NCBI GenBank assembly: GCA_934621665.1
Contig: CAKTUT010000114.1
Location: 1 to 5,672 of the forward strand
Reading direction: 5' to 3'
DNA: 5,672 nucleotides
From: an uncultured Oscillospiraceae bacterium
Lineage (GTDB): Bacteria; Bacillota; Clostridia; Oscillospirales; Oscillospiraceae
Shown here: one piece after another, positions 1 to 5,151 of the stretch
How the letters are laid out: each line of letters opens with the position of its first letter
Position numbering within the stretch: position 1 is the stretch's first letter
Notes under the pieces: generated by a model
Seen by the model: only the letters and a program-made list of their open reading frames with translations
Database searches by the model: none
Told to the model about the DNA's origin: nothing
Position numbers and translations under genes: made by a program

Positions 1-628
1 TGCGCCAGCCCTTTTCCACCATGCCCCAGTTGGCCTCGTAGCGATCCATGGTGATGACCATGCGGCCGCCACCGGAGGCAATTTTGTATTCATGCTCTGC
101 GTCAGACAGCTCGGTGAGAACATTTTCCAGCTGATCGACATAGTCAAGTGCGGACGTAGCCGGAACATCGCGGCCGTCAAGCAGAACATGGCAGTAGACG
201 CGCGCAATGTTCTGCTGGCGCGCATGGCGCAGAAGCGCAATCAGATGCGAAATGTTGGAATGGACGTTGCCGTCGGACAGCAGGCCGATAAAATGCAGCG
301 CCTTGCCATTATTCAGGCAGTTTTCGGTGAGCATTTTCCATGTCTTGGACTCGTAGATGCTGCCGCTGTCAATTGACTCCTGTACGAGCTTTGCACCCTG
401 CGAATAGATCTGGCCGCAGCCAAGCGCGTTGTGGCCGACTTCGGAATTGCCCATGTCATCATCGGTGGGCAGGCCGACGGCTGTGCCGTGCGCCTTGAGC
501 CATGTCATGGGGCATGTTGCCATCAGCTTATCAAGCGTAGGTGTGTTTGCAACCTTGACTGCATCGCCGGGACCGCCGTCGCCGCGGCCGACACCGTCCA
601 TAATAACCAGTACAATTGGCTTTTTCAT
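1..628 (-). CDS. gpmI: 2,3-bisphosphoglycerate-independent phosphoglycerate mutase (N-terminal 209 residues, cut by window edge)
   Basis: This glycolytic enzyme interconverts 3- and 2-phosphoglycerate in the cytoplasm by a metal-dependent phosphoserine mechanism. The visible 209 codons start at ATG 628, with GGAGG at 641-637 and an 8-nt spacer. The opening MKKPIVLVIMDGVG supplies metal ligand Asp11. The hallmark DDMGNSEVGHNALG places the catalytic Ser at residue 62, the same number as in the Geobacillus enzyme. Next come LLSDGNVHS (His123), DGRDVPATSA (151-160, substrate/metal binding) and SGGGRM..TMDRY (185-197). The spelling HGTAVGLPTDDDMGNSEVGH and the GGGRM-TMDRYE-NW-MV-GW block resemble the plant/trypanosome-like subgroup more than the Bacillus/E. 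coli one, which has SGRYYAMDRD. Family members have roughly 510-550 residues, so over half is missing beyond position 1. It lies 42 bp downstream of the ATPase gene and is probably the last visible gene of the recG transcript. Confidence 0.96.
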   Translation of the reverse strand, partial: MKKPIVLVIMDGVGRGDGGPGDAVKVANTPTLDKLMATCPMTWLKAHGTAVGLPTDDDMGNSEVGHNALGCGQIYSQGAKLVQESIDSGSIYESKTWKMLTENCLNNGKALHFIGLLSDGNVHSNISHLIALLRHARQQNIARVYCHVLLDGRDVPATSALDYVDQLENVLTELSDAEHEYKIASGGGRMVITMDRYEANWGMVEKGWR

Positions 629-670
629 TTGTATTTCCTCCAATCGGTGATGTGCTTTCAAATTCGCACT

Positions 671-1246
671 CTATTTTACTACATTTTGCGTGCGGATACA
701 ATGCATTTTTTCGGCTTTCAGCATTTTGATGTGCGCTTGTGCAAGCGCTGTCACGCTGTCAAAGTCCACATACGGATGATAGATCTGCTCCAGTTCATCG
801 TGAAGTGCCTTTGCCTGACGCAGCGCGTCATAGGCTGTGTCGTACAGTGCCCGGTAGCGCGCGACAAGCGACTGCATTTCCGGCAGCTTCGGCCGCAGCG
901 CCTCCACATCATAAAACTGCCCGAGATCCAGATATGCACCCGATGCGGCAGGGAATGCAACCTCAGTGACGTGCGGCGCTGTGCCGTCTACATAGCCGAC
1001 GTGCCAGCCGGGGATGAGAACTGCGTCCAGCGAATCGACATCCGCCGAGCACAATGCATATTCCACGTCAAGCCCTGCATCCTCGGCGGCCTTGCCGATG
1101 CGGCGCATGAACGTGGATTTGCCGCAGCCCGGGCCGCCCTTTATAACCCAGAGAAAATTGCCGGAATCAGGCGCGCAGAATTCATGGTACAGCGAGTAAA
1201 AGCCCTGCGCCGTATTTGCGCCAAGAAAATAGTGCCGTACAGCCAT
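671..1246 (-). CDS. P-loop ATPase, half-length relative of the PRK06851-type family
   Basis: The 191-residue cytoplasmic protein has no recognised cellular role. The start is ATG 1246, preceded by GGAGGG (1258-1253). Residues 6-20 (YFLGANTAQGFYSLY) and the Walker A GGPGCGKST (37-45) are followed by VEYALCSADVDSLDAV (61-76) and VGYVDGTAPHV (83-93). This motif order matches the uncharacterised Firmicute ATPase family known to me as PRK06851 (KGGPGxGKS, HCSSDxDSLDGV, VDGTAPHV). Residues about 118-155 look helical and possibly coiled coil. As I recall, that family has about 350-370 residues with two similar halves, each with its own P-loop. This protein stops at TAG 671, where the second half should begin, and only 42 bp remain before gpmI. 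It is intact with its own ribosome site, so I call it a gene rather than a pseudogene. The family assignment is from memory of motifs, and function is unknown. Confidence 0.85.
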   Translation of the reverse strand: MAVRHYFLGANTAQGFYSLYHEFCAPDSGNFLWVIKGGPGCGKSTFMRRIGKAAEDAGLDVEYALCSADVDSLDAVLIPGWHVGYVDGTAPHVTEVAFPAASGAYLDLGQFYDVEALRPKLPEMQSLVARYRALYDTAYDALRQAKALHDELEQIYHPYVDFDSVTALAQAHIKMLKAEKMHCIRTQNVVK

Positions 1247-1272
1247 AGAAATCCCTCCAAAGAAGAAATATC

Positions 1273-1283
1273 CATACTGTATG
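1273..1283. repeat. 11-bp palindrome between recG and the ATPase gene
   Basis: CATAC-T-GTATG is a perfect inverted repeat with a 1-nt centre in the 63-bp gap after recG. It lacks a GC-rich stem and T tract, so it is not a terminator. It may be a small operator or chance. Confidence 0.25.
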
Positions 1284-1309
1284 CAGCAAAGCGGCGGCTT
1301 AGTACAAAT

Positions 1310-3364
1310 TCAGTTCAGAGCAATGTCCTCGCGCTGGAACAGCGCGTCGATGCGCGCGCGAAGCGGCGCATATTCCTCGCGCCATGTCCAGCTTTCATCA
1401 CTGAGCGCGTCGTTTGCGGCCTCCTGCGCCTGACGGAGCGTGTCCATGTCCATTTGCAGGCTTGCCACGCGGAAGAGGGGGATGCCGTGCTGCCGGCTGC
1501 CGAAGAAGTCGCCTGGGCCGCGCAGCGCCAGATCCTGCTCGGCAATTTGAAAGCCGTCGTTTGTCTGCGTCAGCGTGCGCAGGCGTGTGAGCGTATCGGG
1601 CGCGCGGCTGTCGGTAAAGAGAATGCAGTAGGATTTGCGCTGTCCGCGGCCAACGCGTCCGCGCAGCTGGTGCAGCTGACTCAGACCAAATCGCTCCGCA
1701 TTTTCTACAACCATGACATTTGCGTTTGGCACGTCAACGCCCACCTCAATGACGGTGGTGGAAACCAGAATATCCAGTGCATGCCGCGCAAACGCGCCCA
1801 TGACAGACTCCTTTTCTGCCGGCTTCATCTTGCCGTGCAGAAGTCCCACGCGGAGATCAGGAAATACGGCCATCTGGAGCGTTTGCGCCCAGAGCTCGGC
1901 GGATTTGAGCGACGTATCCTCGGTATCCTCCACGGCGGGGCAGACAATATAGGCCTGACCACCGTCCTGACACTGCTTGCGGATAAAGGCGTGCACGCGC
2001 CGTCGAAGCGGTTCGCCGACCAGAAATGTGTCAATTTCCTGCCGCCCGGGCGGCAGCTCATCAATGACCGACAGGTCAAGGTCACCATAGGCGATCAGTG
2101 CAAGCGTGCGCGGAATGGGTGTGGCCGACATGACGAGCAGATGCGGCTGCGTGCCCTTGGCGGCAAGCGCCGCGCGCTGGGCAACGCCAAAGCGATGCTG
2201 CTCGTCGGCGATAACGAGACCGAGATCGTGAAAGACCACATCGCCGGAAAACAGCGCGTGCGTGCCGATAATCAGCTGCGCCTCGCCGGAGGCAAGCTGC
2301 TCCTTGACAGCGCGCTTTTGCGCCGCGGTGAGCGAGCCGATCAGAAGCACGCTTGACACCCCGAGTGCGTCAAACAGATGGCCGAGCGATTTTGCGTGCT
2401 GCTCAGCCAGGATTTCCGTCGGCGCAAGCAGCGCGGCCTGATGGCCGTTTTTAATGGCACAGTATGCCGCGGCAGCGGCGACCATGGTTTTACCGCTGCC
2501 AACGTCGCCCTGCACCATTCGGTTCATCGCATGGCCGGACGAAAGGTCATGCAGCACCTCGTCCACTGCGCGCTGCTGCGCCCGTGTAAGTGAAAAGGGA
2601 AGTGCACAGTAAAATTCATCCATCATGGTGACATCCATCGGCGTGCAGGCGCAGCGGCTTTGCTGCTGCCGCAGACGGTTCAGTCCAGCGGCGAAGATAA
2701 AAAACTCTTCAAAAATCAGCCGCCTGCGCGCGCTTTCCAGCGATTGCATATCGCGCGGCGCGTGGATGGCCTCATAGGCAAAGCGCACGCCGCACAGATG
2801 ATAGCGGCGGCGAACCTCCTCCGGGAGGATTTCCGGGATTGTGTCGATGCACGCATCCAGCGCCTGCCGGACGGATTTTTGCATCAGAGAATTGGAAACA
2901 CCAGCTGTCAGCGAATAGACCGGGAAAAGCCGGCCGGTGACAGCGCCTGCCGCGTCAAGCGGTTCAAATGCGGGATTTGCCATCTGGCGCGATGGTTCTT
3001 CCTGCAAAATGCCGTAGAAACGGTAGCTTGCGCCGTATTGCAGCTGGCGTGAAAGATATGGCTGGTTGAAGTAGATAAGCGTCAGCTTTCCGGTTACGTC
3101 GGCGACAGTCACGCGCGTAATGTCAAGCCCCTTGCGGATGTGCGCTGTATTCGGCGAGGAGACGACCATTGCTTCAAAGCACGCGGCGACGCCGGTTTGG
3201 AGTGAGCCGATGTTGCAGATTTTCGTCCGATCCTCGTATGTGCGGGGGAAATAGGAGATGAGATCATAGAGTGTGCGGATATTCAGCTTTTCCAGCTGGG
3301 CAGCACGAGCAGACTTGACGCCGCGCAGCGCCGTAACCGGGGAAAAGAGCGTAAGCTGTTCCAT
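1310..3364 (-). CDS. recG: ATP-dependent DNA helicase RecG
   Basis: RecG is a superfamily 2 double-stranded DNA translocase that reverses stalled replication forks and processes recombination branches. The 684-residue product has the usual family length. An N-terminal wedge/OB-fold region (about 55-160, with ITRVTVADVTGKLTLIYFN) precedes the helicase core. Core motifs are QGDVGSGKT (Walker A, 285-293), LLAPTEILAEQH (motif Ia), DEQHRFG (motif II, 387-393), MSATPIPRT (motif III, 412-420), LLHGKMK, STTVIEVGVDVPNA, and HQLRGRVGRG (motif VI). The TRG-like segment RTLTQTNDGFQIAEQDLALRGPGDFFG follows at about 596-622. The open frame extends 40 codons upstream, but I place the start at ATG 3364. MEQLTLFSPV is a typical RecG opening, GGGAGGTG (3378-3371) lies 6 nt before it, and the extension would run through the upstream terminators. 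It is probably first in a recG-ATPase-gpmI transcript; the gap to the ATPase gene is 63 bp. Confidence 0.98.
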   Translation of the reverse strand: MEQLTLFSPVTALRGVKSARAAQLEKLNIRTLYDLISYFPRTYEDRTKICNIGSLQTGVAACFEAMVVSSPNTAHIRKGLDITRVTVADVTGKLTLIYFNQPYLSRQLQYGASYRFYGILQEEPSRQMANPAFEPLDAAGAVTGRLFPVYSLTAGVSNSLMQKSVRQALDACIDTIPEILPEEVRRRYHLCGVRFAYEAIHAPRDMQSLESARRRLIFEEFFIFAAGLNRLRQQQSRCACTPMDVTMMDEFYCALPFSLTRAQQRAVDEVLHDLSSGHAMNRMVQGDVGSGKTMVAAAAAYCAIKNGHQAALLAPTEILAEQHAKSLGHLFDALGVSSVLLIGSLTAAQKRAVKEQLASGEAQLIIGTHALFSGDVVFHDLGLVIADEQHRFGVAQRAALAAKGTQPHLLVMSATPIPRTLALIAYGDLDLSVIDELPPGRQEIDTFLVGEPLRRRVHAFIRKQCQDGGQAYIVCPAVEDTEDTSLKSAELWAQTLQMAVFPDLRVGLLHGKMKPAEKESVMGAFARHALDILVSTTVIEVGVDVPNANVMVVENAERFGLSQLHQLRGRVGRGQRKSYCILFTDSRAPDTLTRLRTLTQTNDGFQIAEQDLALRGPGDFFGSRQHGIPLFRVASLQMDMDTLRQAQEAANDALSDESWTWREEYAPLRARIDALFQREDIALN

Positions 3365-3404
3365 AAGACGCACCTCCCAAAAGCAATCAAAAATGCGCCG
3401 AATT

Positions 3405-3433
3405 ATTGTAACAAAAAAACGCCGCGCATGCAA
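3405..3433 (-). promoter_or_regulatory. Candidate recG promoter nested in the second terminator
   Basis: On the minus strand, TACAAT (3410-3405, 5/6 to the -10 consensus) lies 17 nt after TTGCAT (3433-3428, only TTG matching the -35 consensus). The -35 sits in the loop of the second terminator and the T tract fills part of the spacer. The predicted start near 3398 leaves about 34 nt before ATG 3364. The -35 is weak, so this is a proposal. Some promoter is needed here if both terminators work. Confidence 0.4.
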
Positions 3434-3440
3434 CGCGGCG
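3413..3440 (-). terminator. Second tandem intrinsic terminator after rpsT
   Basis: The 7-bp stem CGCCGCG (3420-3426) and CGCGGCG (3434-3440) has a 7-nt loop and is followed on the minus strand by seven T residues (3419-3413). It backs up the first terminator, 4 bp away, and would sharply separate rpsT transcription from recG. Confidence 0.85.
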
Positions 3441-3444
3441 CACG

Positions 3445-3472
3445 AAAAAACCCTCCGGAGACTTCCGGAGGG
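3445..3472 (-). terminator. Intrinsic terminator of rpsT (first of two)
   Basis: A perfect 9-bp GC-rich stem, CCCTCCGGA (3451-3459) and TCCGGAGGG (3464-3472), has a 4-nt loop. On the minus strand it is followed at once by six T residues (3450-3445). It begins 12 nt after the rpsT stop codon. Confidence 0.93.
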
Positions 3473-3484
3473 ATTTATTCGCAA

Positions 3485-3748
3485 TCAGGCCAGCTTGTTC
3501 AGCTTCTGCGTGATGCTGCTCTTTTTACGGGCAGCGTTATTCTTATGAAGAATACCCTTGCTGACGGCCTTGTCAATGGTCTTAACGGCTGCCGTGTAAG
3601 CGCTATCGGCCTGCTCGTGGTTGCCTTCGGCAACAGCGGCGTCAAACTTCTTCAGCGTCGTCTTCAGAACGGACTTGTCCATCTTATTGCGTTCGTTGTT
3701 GACCTTGGAAACCAGGACTCTTTTCTTGGCAGATTTAATGTTGGGCAT
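3485..3748 (-). CDS. rpsT: 30S ribosomal protein S20
   Basis: S20 is a primary 16S rRNA-binding protein of the small subunit. The 87-residue product is of normal length, very basic and alanine-rich, beginning MPNIKSAKKRV with the typical PNIKSAKKR opening. The C-terminal half (KAVSKGILHKNNAARKKSSITQKL, residues about 60-83) matches the family helical core KGIIHKNKAARKKSRL. The frame stays open 35 codons upstream, but ATG 3748 is clearly the start. It follows GGAGGAGGTG (3763-3754), and homology begins there. The gene has its own sigma-A-like promoter and two tandem terminators, so it is probably mainly monocistronic. It lies divergent from gpr, a neighbourhood I recall as common in Firmicutes. 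Confidence 0.98.
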   Translation of the reverse strand: MPNIKSAKKRVLVSKVNNERNKMDKSVLKTTLKKFDAAVAEGNHEQADSAYTAAVKTIDKAVSKGILHKNNAARKKSSITQKLNKLA

Positions 3749-3781
3749 GAACACACCTCCTCCAATAGCGTTTATACAGTC

Positions 3782-3795
3782 ACGTCTATCGACGT
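3782..3795 (-). other. Small hairpin in the rpsT 5' leader
   Basis: ACGTC (3782-3786) and GACGT (3791-3795) form a perfect 5-bp inverted repeat around a 4-nt loop. It lies in the predicted leader between the start site near 3805 and the ribosome site at 3763-3754. A second repeat, GTTTC/GAAAC (3794-3798 and 3805-3809), overlaps the predicted start region. Ribosomal protein leaders often contain autoregulatory structures, but nothing here proves one, and stems this short can occur by chance. Confidence 0.35.
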
Positions 3796-3811
3796 TTCCA
3801 TGCAGAAACAC

Positions 3812-3840
3812 ATTATACTGTGTCAAATTGATAAAATCAA
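3812..3840 (-). promoter_or_regulatory. Sigma-A-like promoter of rpsT
   Basis: Reading the minus strand, -35 TTGATT (3840-3835) and a perfect -10 TATAAT (3817-3812) are separated by exactly 17 nt. The predicted start near 3805 gives a leader of about 57 nt before ATG 3748. Vegetative control fits a ribosomal protein gene. The promoter is read from sequence, and the start site is inferred. Confidence 0.75.
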
Positions 3841-3871
3841 TCCCTTTTTTCACAATTCTTGAAAAAATTTT

Positions 3872-3901
3872 GCATAGCGCGGAAAATGGTGTGCCACAAT
3901 A
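3872..3901 (+). promoter_or_regulatory. Candidate sigma-G promoter of gpr
   Basis: GCATA (3872-3876) fits the Bacillus sigma-G -35 consensus GHATR. It is followed after 18 nt by CACAATA (3895-3901), 6/7 to the -10 consensus CATNHTA. In known sporulators gpr is a sigma-G target. The weakness is that the predicted start near 3908 would leave only about 11 nt of leader, with the ribosome site (3907-3913) at the very 5' end. Confidence 0.4.
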
Positions 3902-3918
3902 CCTGCGAGGTGAGCAAT

Positions 3919-4779
3919 ATGCAGATCAGAACCGATCTGGCCATGGAGGCGCACGAGCTGTGGCAGCGCAGCGCACCGCAGCAGACGCAGCTTTCGGGCG
4001 TATGGGCGCGGACGCAGCACCGCCGCGGCTATGACGTGACGACGGTCAGAATCCTGGACGAAAATGGCGCGAGGCAGCTGGAAAAGCCGGTGGGAACATA
4101 TGTGACGCTGGAGCTGGAGGCGCTGCGGCGGCGCGAAAAAAACGCATTTTCGCAGGCTGTTCACGCGCTGCGCGCGCAGTTGCGCCAGTTTTTAATGCCC
4201 TGTGAGCGGTTTCTTGTGGTGGGACTGGGAAACGACGCGGTGACACCGGACGCGATTGGGCCGCTTGCACTGCGGCAGCTGATTGTGACGCGGCATCTGA
4301 AAACGATGGCAGACGTTGCAGTGGACGGATTTAAGACGGTATCGGCGGCACAGCCGGGTGTATTGAGCGCAACGGGGATTGAAAGTCTGGAGCTGGTGCG
4401 CGGTGTTGCTGAGCGGACAAAGCCAGAGCAGGTGATTGTGATTGACGCGCTTGCGTCGTCAGAACCGCAGCGTATTTGCGCGGCGGTGCAGCTTTCCGAC
4501 AGCGGGATTGTACCGGGCTCGGGCGTTGGCAACAGCCGCGCGGCGTTTAACCGCGAGACGCTTGGCGTGCCAGTGTTGGCAGTTGGTGTGCCGACGGTGG
4601 TGGACGCGGCTGCGATTGCGGATGCGGCACAGGACAGAGCAGCGCTTCACGGCATGATCGTCACGCCGCACGATATCGACGCGCGTGTGCATGAAATCGC
4701 GAAGCTGATTGGCTATGCGCTAAACCTTTCGCTGCATGCTGGACTGACGATGGATGACATCCCTTGTTTCTTCTCATAA
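3919..4779 (+). CDS. gpr: Spore germination protease GPR (compact form)
   Basis: GPR is the endopeptidase that degrades alpha/beta-type small acid-soluble spore proteins on germination, releasing DNA and amino acids. It is made in the forespore as an inactive zymogen. The 286-residue product begins MQIRTDLAMEA, matching the autoprocessing site TD|LAxEA; cleavage after Asp6 would leave only a 6-residue propeptide. The two Asp residues proposed as catalytic in Bacillus megaterium (D127, D193) correspond to Asp111 in VGLGNDAVTPDAIGP and Asp176 in VIVIDALAS. Other landmarks are LIVTRHL (121-127), IVPGSGVGN (197-205) and LGVPVLAVGVPTVVDA (215-230). The frame opens 20 codons earlier, but ATG 3919 has GAGGTGA at 3907-3913, and the IRTDLA motif supports it. 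Bacillus GPR has about 370 residues. Here about 65 residues are absent between VVDAAAIADAA and MIVTPHDID. Both catalytic candidates remain, so I expect an active protein. Confidence 0.96.
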   Translation: MQIRTDLAMEAHELWQRSAPQQTQLSGVWARTQHRRGYDVTTVRILDENGARQLEKPVGTYVTLELEALRRREKNAFSQAVHALRAQLRQFLMPCERFLVVGLGNDAVTPDAIGPLALRQLIVTRHLKTMADVAVDGFKTVSAAQPGVLSATGIESLELVRGVAERTKPEQVIVIDALASSEPQRICAAVQLSDSGIVPGSGVGNSRAAFNRETLGVPVLAVGVPTVVDAAAIADAAQDRAALHGMIVTPHDIDARVHEIAKLIGYALNLSLHAGLTMDDIPCFFS

Positions 4780-4841
4780 TGTTCAGGCGGATTATGTCAA
4801 TGTAAAATTTGGGCTTGACACGGTTTTGTTCAAAAAGTACC

Positions 4842-4918
4842 TGTGGACAAATGTGTGGAAACTGTGAAAAACTCAGTCTGCAAGCGAGTTATGCCACTTA
4901 TTCACACAGTTATCAACA
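4842..4918. promoter_or_regulatory. Dyad-symmetric cluster of DnaA-box-like sites
   Basis: The bacterial DnaA box is TTATNCACA. Position 4898-4906 reads TTATTCACA (exact) and 4910-4918 reads TTATCAACA (one mismatch), both on the plus strand. On the minus strand, 4850-4842 reads TTGTCCACA (one mismatch) and 4862-4854 reads GTTTCCACA (two mismatches). TTTTTCACA at 4871-4863 is another one-mismatch minus-strand site. Within each main pair, starts are 12 bp apart, and the two pairs mirror each other exactly about position 4880. The sites are read directly; binding by DnaA is inferred. It could be regulatory, a DnaA sink or origin-like. No dnaA or dnaN gene is in the window. Confidence 0.55.
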
Positions 4919-5027
4919 GACGGAAAATACGACTTTTTCGGTAACAAAATGGTTACAGAGAAAAATAACGCCAAAATTACGTCAACGAAAAAACGAGTTA
5001 TTGTCAACTTGAAAATCCCAATTTTAC

Positions 5028-5057
5028 CGGAAATGTTCTGCTTTGAGCAGTTTTCCG
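5028..5057. repeat. Interrupted inverted repeat upstream of sigG
   Basis: CGGAAA (5028-5033) pairs with TTTCCG (5052-5057), and CTGCT (5038-5042) pairs with AGCAG (5046-5050) around a 3-nt loop. The two stems are separated by an asymmetric internal loop (4 nt against 1 nt). There is no T tract on the plus-strand side, so it is not a convincing gpr terminator. It could be a protein-binding site or an RNA structure. Confidence 0.35.
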
Positions 5058-5098
5058 AATGCTGTGAGCGTGCGGCGGCAATTATCTGCAATTTTACG

Positions 5099-5127
5099 GT
5101 ATCAAATTCCGAAGCTGGGAAATACTG
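5099..5127 (+). promoter_or_regulatory. Candidate sigma-F/sigma-G promoter of sigG
   Basis: GGAAATACTG (5118-5127) fits the Bacillus sigma-F -10 consensus GGNNANWHTR at every defined position. The overlapping AATACTG (5121-5127) fits the sigma-G -10 at 5/7. GTATC (5099-5103) is a 4/5 match to either -35 (GYWTA or GHATR), with 17 nt to the sigma-G -10 but a short 14 nt to the sigma-F -10. The predicted start near 5134 gives a leader of about 18 nt. In Bacillus, sigG is first read by sigma-F and then by sigma-G. Confidence 0.45.
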
Positions 5128-5151
5128 AATGTACCGGCAAGGAGGGTATTT

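Larger units (their letters stand above)
4780..5151. other. 372-bp AT-rich intergenic region between gpr and sigG
   Basis: I find no supported gene in this stretch; the short frames on either strand start at TTG without a ribosome site. It holds TTGACA at 4815-4820, a symmetric cluster of DnaA-box-like 9-mers (4842-4918), and an AT-rich tract from about 4921 (34 G+C in bases 4921-5020 by hand count, against roughly 60 percent in flanking genes). It also has an 8-bp direct repeat CGAGTTAT (4885-4892 and 4994-5001), an interrupted hairpin (5028-5057) and a sigma-F/G-like promoter for sigG. No T-tailed hairpin that would terminate gpr is visible. Confidence 0.8.

Noticed and set aside
431..2356. 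641-codon open frame on the plus strand, antisense to recG, the ATPase and gpmI
   Set aside because: It is the complement of three well-supported genes. Long antisense frames are expected in GC-rich codon usage, and it shows no family motif and no ribosome site.
3365..3484. 40-codon N-terminal extension of RecG
   Set aside because: It would translate through two intrinsic terminators and lacks RecG homology, while ATG 3364 has a strong ribosome site.
3859..3918. 20-codon N-terminal extension of GPR
   Set aside because: It overlaps the candidate promoter, has a weak start context and does not resemble a GPR propeptide. ATG 3919 has GAGGTGA and the IRTDLA motif directly after it.
4941..4956. 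GTAAC-GTTAC inverted repeat in the AT-rich tract
   Set aside because: The stem is only 5 bp with a 6-nt loop and no T tail, which is expected by chance in AT-rich DNA.
4809..5012. 67-codon plus-strand frame in the gpr-sigG intergenic region
   Set aside because: It starts at TTG with no Shine-Dalgarno, has atypical composition and overlaps the DnaA-box cluster.
4873..5091. 72-codon minus-strand frame with a hydrophobic stretch resembling a membrane segment
   Set aside because: It starts at TTG with no ribosome site, unlike every other gene here. AT-rich DNA readily yields hydrophobic residues, and it runs through the DnaA-box and AT-rich tract.
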